From an uncultured Planctomycetia bacterium (GTDB lineage: Bacteria; Planctomycetota; UBA1135; GCA-002686595), in the NCBI GenBank assembly GCA_937952135.1, contig CALFYL010000162.1, positions 1 through 37,114 on the forward strand: 37,114 nucleotides of DNA, in the 5' to 3' direction. Both the position numbers and the translations under genes were made by a program. The first letter of the stretch is position 1; the number at the start of each line of letters is the position of its first letter. This document shows positions 1 to 8,405 of this stretch, one piece after another. Below the pieces are notes generated by a model. It saw only the letters and a program-made list of their open reading frames with translations. It ran no database searches and had not been told where the DNA came from.

Positions 1-481
1 GCTTCTCGACGAACATGTGCACGCCGCGCTGGGCGGCGTACTCGACCTGCATCGGGCGGAAGTGCGGCGAGGTCGCGAAGAGCACCACGTCGCAGTTGTC
101 GACGACGTGCTTGTAGGCATCGAAGCCTGTGAAGACGCGCTCGGGCGCGACCTTCACGCGGGGCGCAAGCTCCGGGTCGGCGCGCAACGACGCCAACGCC
201 GTCTCGGCGTGATCGTGGAACGCGTCGCCGACGGCCACGAGCTCGGTGTTCGGATCGGCGCGCAACGCCTGGCTCGCGGCGCCGCTGCCGCGTCCGCCGC
301 AACCGACGAGGCCGACGCGCAGTTTGCTGCTTCCGGACTGGTGGAACGCGAGCCCACGCGGCGCCGCGCTGGCGCTCGAGCCGAGCACGAGTCCGCCGGT
401 GACGACCGCACCCGCGGCGAGCACGTTGCGGCGCGAGAACGGGAGCGAGCTGGAGGGCGAGGGGTGCGAAGGGCTCTTCAT
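1..481 (-). CDS. Gfo/Idh/MocA-family oxidoreductase, Tat-exported (partial, 3' end outside window)
   Basis: About 160 N-terminal residues are present; the gene runs off the left edge. The protein begins with a serine-rich stretch, then a twin-arginine leader (FSRRNVLAAG, near residues 16-25) and a small-residue hydrophobic segment, so export in folded form is likely. A Rossmann nucleotide-binding motif follows (LRVGLVGCGGRGSGA), then the family pattern NCDVVLFATSPHFR and the start of the EKP region (HMFVEK) at the edge. Family members are NAD(P)-dependent sugar or polyol oxidoreductases; the substrate cannot be read here. The ATG overlaps the stop codon of the upstream ApbE-like gene (ATGA), so the two are probably translated as a coupled pair. 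It is closely similar to the second oxidoreductase at 3390-4706. Family confidence is high, reaction unknown. Confidence 0.9.
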   Translation of the reverse strand, partial: MKSPSHPSPSSSLPFSRRNVLAAGAVVTGGLVLGSSASAAPRGLAFHQSGSSKLRVGLVGCGGRGSGAASQALRADPNTELVAVGDAFHDHAETALASLRADPELAPRVKVAPERVFTGFDAYKHVVDNCDVVLFATSPHFRPMQVEYAAQRGVHMFVEK

Positions 482-1557
482 GGTGGTGTGGGGGCGCGGT
501 TCGGCGCGTCGGAGAGGATACGGCGTTCGAAGCCCGGGGTCGCCGCGGTCTGGGGGCCTTCTTCGACTTCGCGCACCACGCGCGCTTCGACGCCGTCGAA
601 GTGCGCGAGAATCTCGAGCCCGCGCGGTCCGAGCACGCACAGCGCGGTCGCGAGCGAGTCGGACAGCGTCGCGTAGGGCGCGATCACGCTCGCCGACGTG
701 CGGTTCGAGAGCGCCCATCCCGTTCGCGGATCGACGATGTGCGAGTAGCGCTGGCCTTCGAGCTCGAGCACCTGGAAGACGTCGCCCGAGGTCGACACCG
801 CGCTGCGCTCGAGCCGCAACTCGAGGCGTTGTCTTTCGTCGTTGAAAGGCGCGATGGCGACGCGCCAACCGAGCTCGCCCGGCGGCGCCGCGCCCACCGC
901 CACGTCGCCGCCGCCCACGACCATCGCACGCTCGAAACCCGCGCGCTCCAGGAGCGCGAGCGCTTCGTCGAGCGCGAATCCCTTTGCGATTCCGCCGAGG
1001 TCGAGCCGCATGCGCGGCGCGAGCAGCCGGGCGCGGCGAGCGGCGAAATCGACCTCGAGCTTCTCCGCGCCGCACGCTTGCCGCGCCGTCTCGACGCGCT
1101 CGCGGCGCGGCAGCTCCAGTTGGCGCCGCGCGCGCCGCCACAGCGCGCTCAAAGGCCCGACCGTGACGTCGAAGGCGCCGCCCGTGAGCTCGGCCACCTG
1201 CTGCGCCGCGTTCAGCACGCGCGCGAGATCGTCGCTCAAGCGGACCCACTCGGTCGGAGCGCCGCTGTCCGAGCGAGCGCCGAAGCGCACGAGCTCGCTG
1301 CCCTCTTTGTAGTCGCTGAGCGACCGATCGAGCTCGCGCACGCGCTCGAGAGCTGCCTCGGCGGCCCGCTGCCCCTCGGCGGCGTCCTGCGCGAACAACA
1401 CGACTCGAAACGTCGTGCCCATGATCGGCGCCTCGGCCTCGACGCGCTCCCAGCGCGAGACCGATCTCGAGCGCGCGCTCACGCCCCCGCACGCCGCCAC
1501 CGCGCTGCAAAGCGCGAGAAACACGGCCGCAAACACGATCTTGCGCGGGCGCTGCAT
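478..1557 (-). CDS. apbE: FAD:protein FMN transferase (ApbE family) lipoprotein
   Basis: 359 residues. It starts with a lipoprotein signal peptide ending in the lipobox AVAAC (Cys about 23), so it is probably membrane-anchored outside the cytoplasm. Family landmarks appear in order: MGTTFRVVLFA near residue 46, GGAFDVTVGPLSALW, DLGGIAKGFALDEAL, VVGGGDVAVG, STSGDVFQVL, YSHIVDPRTGWAL and SDSLATALCVLG near the C-terminus. ApbE proteins transfer FMN from FAD to a Thr/Ser of target flavoproteins, using Mg2+. No obvious flavinylation target (NqrB/NqrC, RnfG or an FMN-bind domain) is in the window. The stop overlaps the start of the downstream Gfo/Idh gene. The start lies 53 bp from the divergent SUMF-like gene, so the promoters share a very short spacer. 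Family call is strong; the substrate is unknown. Confidence 0.93.
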   Translation of the reverse strand: MQRPRKIVFAAVFLALCSAVAACGGVSARSRSVSRWERVEAEAPIMGTTFRVVLFAQDAAEGQRAAEAALERVRELDRSLSDYKEGSELVRFGARSDSGAPTEWVRLSDDLARVLNAAQQVAELTGGAFDVTVGPLSALWRRARRQLELPRRERVETARQACGAEKLEVDFAARRARLLAPRMRLDLGGIAKGFALDEALALLERAGFERAMVVGGGDVAVGAAPPGELGWRVAIAPFNDERQRLELRLERSAVSTSGDVFQVLELEGQRYSHIVDPRTGWALSNRTSASVIAPYATLSDSLATALCVLGPRGLEILAHFDGVEARVVREVEEGPQTAATPGFERRILSDAPNRAPTPP

Positions 1558-1610
1558 GCTCAGCGCGAGAAGATACGCTGTCGCCCCGCGCCCGTCGCAC
1601 CCACCTCTCG

Positions 1611-2714
1611 ATGCAACTCACCTCGATCGCTTCGTCTCTCGCGCTCTGCGCCCTCGCCTCCGCTCAACAGGACGTGCCGGTTTATCCCGACATGCCCGCG
1701 GGCGCTCCGCCGCGCGTCGCCAACCCCGATGCCGAGGCGAAGACTCCCGAAGAGATGAAGCGCTACGTCGAGACGATTCCGGGCAGCGAGGTCAAGTTCA
1801 CGATGCTCGCGATTCCCGGCGGCAAGTTCCGCCTCGGCTCGCCCGAGAGCGAGAAGGACCGCAAGCCCGACGAGTGCGCGCCGCTCGAGGTCGAGATCGC
1901 GCCGCTGTGGATGGAGGAGCACGAAACGACTTGGGACGAGTACCGCCTGTTCCAGTTCAAGCTCGACATCGAACTGCGCAAGGCGGGCAAGTTCGAAGGG
2001 CAAGCGACCGACGCCTGGGCCGACGCCGTGAGCCGGCCGACGCCGCCGTACGTGCCGATGGATTTCGGCATGGGCCTCGAAGGCTTCCCCGCGATCTCGA
2101 TGACCGAGTTCGCGGCGCGGCACTACACGAAATGGCTGTCGATGAAGACCGGCCGCTTCTACCGCTTGCCCACGGAAGCCGAGTGGGAGTACGCGTGCCG
2201 CGCGGGATCGACGAGCGCGTACTCGTTCGGCGACGAAGTCGCGAAGCTCGGCGAGCACGCGTGGTACTACGACAACTCCGACGCGCGCTACCACAAGGTG
2301 AAGGAGAAGAAGCCAAATGCGTGGGGCTTGTACGACATGCACGGCAACGTGAGCGAGTGGTGCATCGACCAGCACGACGACGGTTCGTTCTTCCGCGCCT
2401 TCGAGGGCAAACTCGCGCGAAATCCACTGAACTGGCCCACCAAGCTCTATCCGCGCGTCGTGCGCGGCGGCTCCTGGGACGACGACGCCGATCGACTGCG
2501 CAGCGCGGCGCGCCGCGGTTCGGCCGCGGGCTGGAAGGTGCAGGATCCGCAGCTTCCCAAGTCGATCTGGTACTTGACCGACGCGAAGTTCGTGGGCTTC
2601 CGAGTCGTGCGGCCGCTGGTCGAACCGAGCGACGAGGAGAAGGCGAAGTACTGGGAAGCGGACCTCGACTCGGTGCGCGAAATCCTCGAGCGCCAGCGCA
2701 AAGGCGGGCGCTGA
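1611..2714 (+). CDS. SUMF/formylglycine-generating-enzyme-like exported protein
   Basis: 367 residues with a Sec-type signal peptide (hydrophobic stretch 5-18, likely cut after ASA) and then a full SUMF (FGE-sulfatase, PF03781) domain. Diagnostic stretches are AIPGGKFRLGSPESEKD, RLPTEAEWEYACRAGS, NAWGLYDMHGNVSEWC, RVVRGGSWDDDADRLRSA (near residue 285) and a final GFRVVRP. True formylglycine-generating enzymes have a Cys pair just after the GGS motif. Here the corresponding segment is Asp-rich and has no Cys, so sulfatase activation by the known copper/thiol mechanism is unlikely. No sulfatase is encoded nearby. A binding or structural role, common for SUMF domains in planctomycetes, is a better guess. 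It is first in a plus-strand run with the next two genes. Confidence 0.9.
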   Translation: MQLTSIASSLALCALASAQQDVPVYPDMPAGAPPRVANPDAEAKTPEEMKRYVETIPGSEVKFTMLAIPGGKFRLGSPESEKDRKPDECAPLEVEIAPLWMEEHETTWDEYRLFQFKLDIELRKAGKFEGQATDAWADAVSRPTPPYVPMDFGMGLEGFPAISMTEFAARHYTKWLSMKTGRFYRLPTEAEWEYACRAGSTSAYSFGDEVAKLGEHAWYYDNSDARYHKVKEKKPNAWGLYDMHGNVSEWCIDQHDDGSFFRAFEGKLARNPLNWPTKLYPRVVRGGSWDDDADRLRSAARRGSAAGWKVQDPQLPKSIWYLTDAKFVGFRVVRPLVEPSDEEKAKYWEADLDSVREILERQRKGGR

Positions 2715-2744
2715 ACTCGTGCGTCGACCGAGACGCCGCACACG

Positions 2745-3317
2745 ATGAGATCGTCCGAGCCGCGGCGAACCGTGCGCCTGGCCGTTCAGTGGGCCGTCGG
2801 GCTCGCGTTCGCGGTGCTCGCCTGGGCTACGAGTGCGCCGGGCGGTTACTTCGGCCTGCTCGCCTGCGGGCTTTTGTGGTCGATTCCCGCTGGAATCTTG
2901 TGGTTCGCGAGCTTCGTGTATTGGATCCAGCGCGAGCCGCGTGCGATGCGCAAAGCGGGACGTTCATGGATGCTTGCGCCGCTGCTCGTCGTTCTGCTCC
3001 TGCTGCAAGCGCCGATGCGTTTGCGCTTCGCAGCGCGCCTGCCGGCGCTGAACGAGGCCGCTGAAGAAGCCTGGCGAGCGTCGGGAGAGGGACAAAGCGA
3101 GGGGGCGTCGCACGGAACGCGCCGCGTCGGGCTGTACGGCGACTGCTGGATCTACATCGACCGCACCACACGCAGCGTCGTCATCGCCGTGCAGGACACG
3201 GGCTTCATGGAGACGGGCGGGTTCGCGTACGTGCACGCCGACGGAACTCCGACCGACACGCCCGATCGCTACCCCCGACTTTGGGGCCGCTGGCATCGGG
3301 TGACGATCGATTCTTAG
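2745..3317 (+). CDS. Hypothetical membrane protein
   Basis: 190 residues, not recognised as a family. Three hydrophobic segments are visible: about 12-30 (VQWAVGLAFAVLAWA), about 34-60 (YFGLLACGLLWSIPAGILWF) and about 76-88 (LAPLLVVLLLLQAP). A soluble C-terminal half of ~90 residues follows, with aromatic, strand-like patches (YGDCWIYIDRTTRSVVIAVQDTG) and no obvious active-site motif. It starts 30 bp after the SUMF-like gene and ends 72 bp before the Gfo/Idh gene, all on one strand, so it may be co-transcribed. Codon use and composition match its neighbours. The function is unknown. Confidence 0.7.
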   Translation: MRSSEPRRTVRLAVQWAVGLAFAVLAWATSAPGGYFGLLACGLLWSIPAGILWFASFVYWIQREPRAMRKAGRSWMLAPLLVVLLLLQAPMRLRFAARLPALNEAAEEAWRASGEGQSEGASHGTRRVGLYGDCWIYIDRTTRSVVIAVQDTGFMETGGFAYVHADGTPTDTPDRYPRLWGRWHRVTIDS

Positions 3318-3389
3318 CGTTACGATGCGCTGCCAGACGCTCGCCCCCACGAAGCTCGCCCCCACCGCACGGCCACGGAGTTCTCACGC

Positions 3390-4706
3390 ATGTCCCACGC
3401 CCCCATCGGCGCCGCGAGCCTCGCTCGGCGGCAGTTCCTGGTCGGATCTTCGGCGGCGCTCGTCGGCGCGTCGCTCGCGCAGCCCGCAACGGCGAAACTC
3501 GCGCGAACGCTCGGTGAGAAGGAGCTGCGCGTCGTCCTGATCGGCTGCGGCGGACGCGGTTCGGGCGCAGCGGTCCAGGCGCTCTCGACCGACGGGCCGG
3601 TGAAGCTCGTCGCGATGGCCGACGCGTTCCTCGACCGCATCGAAACCTGCCTCGCGGAGGTTTCGCGCGCTCGCCCCGATCGCGTGGATGTTCCGCCCGA
3701 GCGCCGCTTCCTCGGCTTCGACGCGTACAAGCAAGCCATCGACGTCGACTGCGACGTCGTGCTCCTGTGCACGCAGCCCGGCTTCCGCGCGCAGCAGTTC
3801 GAGTACGCCGTCTCGCGCGGCCGGCACGTGTTCATGGAGAAGCCCGTCGCCGTCGATGCGCCGGGCGTGCGCCGCGTGCTCGCGGCCGCCCAGAGCGCGA
3901 AGAAGCAGAACCTCAAGGTCGGCGTCGGACTGCAGCGCCACCACGACGCGCGCTACCTCGAAACGGTCAAGCGCCTGCACGACGGCGCGCTCGGCGACAT
4001 CAACTTGCTGCGCTGCTACTGGAACTCGGACGGCGTGTGGATGCTCAAGCGCCAGCCGCAGATGACGGAGATCGAGTACCAGATGCGCAACTGGTACTAC
4101 TTCAACTGGTTGTGCGGCGACCACATCGTCGAACAGCACATCCACAACATCGATGTGTGCAACTGGGTGAAGAACGCGGTCCCGGTGCGCGCGCAGGGCC
4201 AGGGCGGCCGACAGATCCGAACGGGCCCGGATTTCGGCGAGATCTACGACCATCACTTCGTCGAGTTCACGTACGCGGACGGCGCGAAGGTGCTGTCGCA
4301 GTGCCGGCACCAACCGGGCACGTGGTCGAGCGTGTCGGAGCACGCGCACGGCGCGAACGGCGTGTGCGACATCAGCGGCGCGTCGATGACGTTCAAGGAC
4401 GGCTCGCGCTGGCGCTCGCGCGCCGAGGGCGGCGATCCGTACCAGGTCGAGCACGACGTGCTGTTCCGCGCGATCCGCGAAGACCGCGAGCACGACGAGA
4501 GCGAGCGCGGCGCGATGGCGACCATGACGGCGATCCTCGGACGCATGGCGACGTATTCGGGTCGCGAGATCGCGTGGGACGAGGCTCTCGCGTCGAACCT
4601 CGAGCTCGCGCCCGCCCAGCTCGCGTGGACCGGCGACGCGCCCGTCCATCCCGACGCGCACGGCCTCTATCCGATCCCGATGCCGGGCCGCACGCGCGCG
4701 GTTTGA
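3390..4706 (+). CDS. Gfo/Idh/MocA-family oxidoreductase, Tat-exported
   Basis: 438 residues. A twin-arginine leader (ARRQFLVGSSAALVGASLA, Arg 13-14) suggests Tat export. The NAD(P)-binding Rossmann motif LRVVLIGCGGRGSG lies near residues 46-59. CDVVLLCTQPGFR and the conserved VFMEKPVAVD (Lys near 151, the family catalytic/NAD-contact lysine) follow. The C-terminal alpha/beta domain contains GDHIVEQHIHNIDVCNW near residue 245, where the His residues match the usual substrate pocket. The substrate is probably a sugar or polyol derivative and cannot be named. A ribosome binding site (GGAG) lies 10-13 bases before the ATG. The protein is a close relative of the truncated one at the left edge, with nearly the same Rossmann segment, in opposite orientation. 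Confidence 0.93.
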   Translation: MSHAPIGAASLARRQFLVGSSAALVGASLAQPATAKLARTLGEKELRVVLIGCGGRGSGAAVQALSTDGPVKLVAMADAFLDRIETCLAEVSRARPDRVDVPPERRFLGFDAYKQAIDVDCDVVLLCTQPGFRAQQFEYAVSRGRHVFMEKPVAVDAPGVRRVLAAAQSAKKQNLKVGVGLQRHHDARYLETVKRLHDGALGDINLLRCYWNSDGVWMLKRQPQMTEIEYQMRNWYYFNWLCGDHIVEQHIHNIDVCNWVKNAVPVRAQGQGGRQIRTGPDFGEIYDHHFVEFTYADGAKVLSQCRHQPGTWSSVSEHAHGANGVCDISGASMTFKDGSRWRSRAEGGDPYQVEHDVLFRAIREDREHDESERGAMATMTAILGRMATYSGREIAWDEALASNLELAPAQLAWTGDAPVHPDAHGLYPIPMPGRTRAV

Positions 4707-4777
4707 GCGCGGCCGGCGCGCGCCGCACAATTCCGCAGGGCGCAGCTTTGTGCGGCGCCGACAACGGCTTGGGTGAC

Positions 4778-6406
4778 ATGACCGTCGACGCGAACGATCC
4801 GCTGCTGGATCCGCAGACGTGGCCTGGCGCGACTGGGGCGCTCGAGTACGTGGAGACGCACATCTCGCGGCTCTACTTCACGCCCACGCGCGTCTACAAG
4901 CTGAAGAAGCCGATCCAGCTGCCCTTCCTCGATTACCGCAGCCTCGAGCAGCGCAAGTTCTTCAGCGAGGAGGAACTGCGGCTGAATGGGCGGCTCGCGC
5001 CGGAGGTGTACTTGCGCGTGGCGCCGCTGCGAAGGGACGCGCAGGGTCGTGTGCGGCTCGACGGCGAGGGCGAGACGATCGACTGGGCGGTCGAGATGGT
5101 TCGCTTGCCGGCGCGGAACATGCTCGAGGCGGTGCTCGAGCGCGGTGAAGTCGACAACGAGCTCATGCGTCGCATCGCCGAGTTCCTGTCGGAGTTCCAC
5201 GGCCGCTGCGAGCGCAGCGAGACGATCGCGAGCTTCGGGGAGTTCGAGGTCGTCGAGCGAAACGCGCTCGACAACTTCACGACGCTCGCCGAGCACGCCG
5301 AGGGCCGCGGAGTCGACGTGCTCTCGCAGCGCATGCTCGAGTTCCTGCGTGAGCGTGCGGTACGAGAGCTCGAACGGCTTCGCCCGGCGATCGCGCGGCG
5401 CGTGGCGGAAGGGCGCGTGTGCGACGGCCACGGAGATCTGCACTCGAGCAACGTGTGCCTCACCTCGCGCGGGATCGTGGCCTACGACTGCCTCGAGTTT
5501 TCCGCGGCCTTTCGCTGCGCGGACACCGCCTGCGACTTGGCGTTCCTCGCGATGGACCTCGACTTTCGCGGCTTTCGAGGCTTCTCCGGCGTGCTGGCGC
5601 GTGAGTACGCGACACGGGCGAACGATCCCGAGCTGCTGGAAGTGCTTCCTTTCTACAAGGCGTACCGCGCTCTGGTGCGTGCGAAGGTCGCGGCGCTTCG
5701 AGCGGCGCAGAACTCCGATGCGAACATGCGAGCCGAGGCGCAGCGCTACGTGCACCTCGCGGCGTCGTACGCGCTCGGGCCTGCGCTGATCCTGACCTGC
5801 GGGCTTCCGGCGAGCGGCAAGACCTGGGCGGCGAGTCGGATCGCGGCGCCGTTCGAGGCCGCGCATCTGTCGAGCGACGTGCGGCGCAAGATCCTCGCGA
5901 ATGTGCCGCTGGAGCGACGCGGCGGCGACGAGTTCGAGGCGGGCCTGTACACGCCCGCGCTGAAGGAGCGCACGTACGATTCCTTGCTCGCGCTCGCGCG
6001 CAGCTTCCTCGCGCCGCGTGCTGCGGAGGACGCGAGCGGGCACGAGATCGCGCGCACGGTCGTCGTGGACGCGACGTTTCCGAGCGCGGAGCGCCGTGCG
6101 CCGTTCCGCGAGCTCGCGCGCGAGCTCCGCACGCCGTTCGTCGTCGTGCATGCGTTCGCGAGCGATGAGTTGACGCGCAAGCGGATGCTCCGGCGTTCGA
6201 GCGATCCCGACGAGACCTCCGACGCCGACTGGAGCGTGTATCTGCGAGCGAAGGAGTCCTTCGCGCCCCCCGGCGAGCTGCCGGCGGAACAGCTCGTCGC
6301 GCTCGCGAGCGGCGCGCTGTCCGCGGAAGACACGACGCGCGCGGTCCTCGATCGCTTGCTCGCGCAGGACGCGACGTACCGAGCCAGAGCAAATTTTCCC
6401 CGCTAA
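4778..6406 (+). CDS. Bifunctional phosphotransferase (APH-like) / P-loop kinase
   Basis: 542 residues from the ATG chosen; the open frame extends far upstream but that part only shadows the oxidoreductase. The N-terminal ~310 residues form an aminoglycoside-phosphotransferase-like domain (COG2187 type), opening with a strand containing YKLKKPIQLPFLDYRSLEQR. The catalytic motif CDGHGDLHSSNVCL near 215-228 is followed by YDCLEF and the metal-site region ADTACDLAFLAMDL. The C-terminal ~200 residues form a P-loop kinase domain (COG0645 type) with Walker A GLPASGKTW near 341-349 and VVVDATFPSAERR. The two-domain layout is a known but uncharacterised architecture; substrates are unknown. The last ten codons and the stop lie inside the left arm of a 29-bp inverted repeat that recurs downstream of gene B, so the natural C-terminus may have been replaced. 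Confidence 0.88.
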   Translation: MTVDANDPLLDPQTWPGATGALEYVETHISRLYFTPTRVYKLKKPIQLPFLDYRSLEQRKFFSEEELRLNGRLAPEVYLRVAPLRRDAQGRVRLDGEGETIDWAVEMVRLPARNMLEAVLERGEVDNELMRRIAEFLSEFHGRCERSETIASFGEFEVVERNALDNFTTLAEHAEGRGVDVLSQRMLEFLRERAVRELERLRPAIARRVAEGRVCDGHGDLHSSNVCLTSRGIVAYDCLEFSAAFRCADTACDLAFLAMDLDFRGFRGFSGVLAREYATRANDPELLEVLPFYKAYRALVRAKVAALRAAQNSDANMRAEAQRYVHLAASYALGPALILTCGLPASGKTWAASRIAAPFEAAHLSSDVRRKILANVPLERRGGDEFEAGLYTPALKERTYDSLLALARSFLAPRAAEDASGHEIARTVVVDATFPSAERRAPFRELARELRTPFVVVHAFASDELTRKRMLRRSSDPDETSDADWSVYLRAKESFAPPGELPAEQLVALASGALSAEDTTRAVLDRLLAQDATYRARANFPR

Positions 6407-6473
6407 TTTGGAGAGCGCGGGTGTTCGCCGGCCCCCACGCAATCAGCGGGGAGAGTTTGCTCTGGCTCGGTAC
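6376..6473. repeat. Inverted repeat with 29-bp arms, copy 1
   Basis: Left arm 6376-6404 begins GTACCGAGCCAGAGCAAA and right arm 6445-6473 ends TTTGCTCTGGCTCGGTAC; the spacer is 40 bp. The arms differ at two positions, both of which would be U-G wobbles in a plus-strand RNA. The left arm contains the last codons and stop of the phosphotransferase/kinase gene. It could fold as the 3' hairpin of that mRNA, or be the ends of a small non-autonomous element. No transposase or target duplication is visible. Confidence 0.85.
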
Positions 6474-6498
6474 ATCGCGCAGGCGAGCGAAAACGAAA

Positions 6499-6522
6499 CC
6501 GGACAGCCCTTCGGCTGTCCGG
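6499..6522 (-). terminator. Intrinsic terminator of gene A
   Basis: A perfect 10-bp stem, CCGGACAGCC / GGCTGTCCGG, has a 4-base loop. On the minus strand it is followed by TTTCGTTTTCG, and it lies 22 bases past the gene A stop codon. Confidence 0.85.
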
Positions 6523-6544
6523 TCGCGTCAAATCGGGCCGTGGA

Positions 6545-8395
6545 TTACGGCTGGTACACGAGGCGCAAACCTTCGCTCAGGAAGGTCGTCTTGCAGGACG
6601 GCGGGTCGCGGAACCAGCCCTGCATGTCCACCGTGTCGCCGGCGCTGAACGGTTGGCCGAGCGAGCCGGGGAACGAGGTCTGGAACAAGTTCCAGTTGTT
6701 GGTGAGCTGGCCGTTGCACTGTCCGGCCGTGCCGCCCGTCGACTGCGGGAAGAGGCGCTGCGTCGGCGCCTTCACGCACAGGAAGCTGTTGCCGCCCGCC
6801 GCGCACCACGGGAAGTTGATCTGCCCGTTGATGCCGTAGAACAGCAAGCCCGACTTCTGACCTTCGACGTTGCTCACCGTCACCACGCAGGGCGCGGTGT
6901 GCGAGACGTTCGGAGAACCGGTCGCCGCGATCGTCGGGATGCAACCGCTGCTCGTGCCCGAACCCGTCGGAGTGCAGAACGTCGTCGGACCGACCGGAGC
7001 TGCGAAGCACAGCGACCAGCTCGTGAGCGCACCGGTGTCGCCCGCGGCCCAGTCGTAGATCGAGAGCGTCCAGTTCCCGGCCGCAACCGGAATCGACCCG
7101 AGCGGGACGTTCGTGATGCCGAAGTCGCCCGAGTTCCACGAACCGAAATCCTGCACGTAGTCGCCCGACGGCATGAAGCCGCCGCTGCACGACGTCGCCA
7201 TGTCCAGCCCCGAGGACGGATAGATGGCGTAGTCGCCGTTCATGTCGCAGTTCAGACCGCAGCACGCACTGACGAACGCCGGGCGGTGCAGGACGGTGTA
7301 CTGCGTTCCGTTCGGCGCGGTGAGGACGATGTGCAGGTCGCCGACCCAGGTGTGCGTGAGTCCGGTGAGTTGGACCTTCACGATCTGGCTGGCGCCTGCC
7401 GGCGGGTTCACCACGTAGGAGCTGATGAGCGGCGCCGTCGGCAGCGCCGTCGGCCACGTGCCATCGCCGGTCCCCGAGGACGGAACGGGTCCGCCGGCGC
7501 CGCTGCCCACGCAGGTCGACGGCGGAGGAGGCGTCGGCACGTTGAACGAGCTCGGCGACGCGTACGCGCTGACGCCCGCGGAGTTCACGGCGCGAACGGT
7601 CCAGGTGTGGAGGCCCGCGGCGAGCGCCGGCGCAGCGAACGAATTGCCGATCACGCCCGTGGTGACAACGCCGTCGAGGTCGACGTCGTAGGTCGTCGCG
7701 CACGCGACCGCGTCCCAGCTCAGCGTCACCGGATTGGGGGCGGTCGCGCCGTTCCCGGGCGACACGAGCGTCGGCGCACTCGCCGGCGCCGTCGGAGTCG
7801 GCGGCGTGCCGAAGCAGATCCCCCAGCTCGTGATGAAGCCGATGTCCGCACCGGCCCAGTCGTAGATCGTCAGCGTCCAAGTTCCCGTCGCGGCAGGAAT
7901 CGAGGACAGCGGCGTGTTGTCGATCGAGTTCGTGCCCGACGGCCACGTGCCGAAGAACTGCGAGTAGGTGCCCGGAGTCACCGAGCTCGCGCACGTTCCG
8001 AAAACCGCGCCCGAGGTGCACTCCGCGACGATCACATAGTCGCCGCCGTAGTCGCATCCACCGCTGTTGCGGTTGGCCAAGTTGTGGCGCGTGCCGTTCG
8101 GCGCCGTCAGCACGAACTGCAGGTCGCCGGCGAAGGTGTGCGTGAGGCCGGTGAAGCGAACCTCCGTGACGACCGTCGAGCCCGGAGGCGTCGAAGCGAC
8201 GTTCAGCGGCAGCGCGAGTTCGGAGGGCGGAAGGATCGTGGGATAGGTGCCGCCGCCGCCGGTTCCGCTGGTCGGAATGGATCCGCCGGGACCGCCCGTC
8301 GTGCAGCCGAGAGTTTGAGCGTTGGAGAGCCCTGTGAGCAGCGCGACGGCGGCCAGTGCCGCGGTCGCACGCCCGAGGAGATTCGTTGAGTTCAT
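6545..8395 (-). CDS. Exported P-domain/FN3 repeat protein A
   Basis: 616 residues. A Sec signal peptide (1-26, ending SNAQ) is followed by a Cys/Gly linker (TLGCTTGG), P-domain 1 (about 58-195; HTFAGDLQFVLTAPNG, GTWTLTIYDWAGADIG, SWGICFG), a fibronectin-III-like domain (about 205-287; LHTWTVRAVNSAG), a proline linker and P-domain 2 (about 325-464; HTWVGDLHIVLTAPNG, GNWTLSIYDWAAGDTG). A 144-residue CTD with several cysteines (473-616) ends GWFRDPPSCKTTFLSEGL. P-domains are the beta-sandwiches best known behind subtilisin-like proteases, but no protease is present. A surface or adhesion role is inference. The start was chosen over upstream codons because AGGTGA sits 6-11 bases before it and a signal peptide follows directly. 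The CTD is identical to that of gene B. Confidence 0.88.
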   Translation of the reverse strand: MNSTNLLGRATAALAAVALLTGLSNAQTLGCTTGGPGGSIPTSGTGGGGTYPTILPPSELALPLNVASTPPGSTVVTEVRFTGLTHTFAGDLQFVLTAPNGTRHNLANRNSGGCDYGGDYVIVAECTSGAVFGTCASSVTPGTYSQFFGTWPSGTNSIDNTPLSSIPAATGTWTLTIYDWAGADIGFITSWGICFGTPPTPTAPASAPTLVSPGNGATAPNPVTLSWDAVACATTYDVDLDGVVTTGVIGNSFAAPALAAGLHTWTVRAVNSAGVSAYASPSSFNVPTPPPPSTCVGSGAGGPVPSSGTGDGTWPTALPTAPLISSYVVNPPAGASQIVKVQLTGLTHTWVGDLHIVLTAPNGTQYTVLHRPAFVSACCGLNCDMNGDYAIYPSSGLDMATSCSGGFMPSGDYVQDFGSWNSGDFGITNVPLGSIPVAAGNWTLSIYDWAAGDTGALTSWSLCFAAPVGPTTFCTPTGSGTSSGCIPTIAATGSPNVSHTAPCVVTVSNVEGQKSGLLFYGINGQINFPWCAAGGNSFLCVKAPTQRLFPQSTGGTAGQCNGQLTNNWNLFQTSFPGSLGQPFSAGDTVDMQGWFRDPPSCKTTFLSEGLRLVYQP

Positions 8396-8405
8396 GGAGT
8401 CACCT

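Larger units (their letters stand above)
6370..6988. repeat. 619-bp near-identical block, copy 1
   Basis: This stretch matches 8609-9227 (offset 2239) with one difference that I could find (T at 6396, C at 8635). It covers the inverted repeat, the hairpin terminator, the 3' flank and the whole CTD coding part of gene A. Outside the block similarity drops at once: at 6989 the A and B genes diverge to ordinary paralogue similarity. This is the signature of recent gene conversion or segment duplication, or of an assembly error. Confidence 0.92.

Noticed and set aside
1611..2714. Sulfatase-activating enzyme as a firm functional call
   Set aside because: The required cysteines are missing and no sulfatase is nearby; only the SUMF fold is claimed.
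3767..4777. Upstream extension of the phosphotransferase/kinase frame to 879 codons
   Set aside because: That part overlaps the oxidoreductase gene in another frame and is Arg/Pro-rich. The ATG at 4778 gives a normal domain start.
6376..6473. An insertion sequence or transposable element based on the 29-bp inverted repeat
   Set aside because: No transposase, no clear target-site duplication and only a 40-bp interior. Kept as an inverted repeat.
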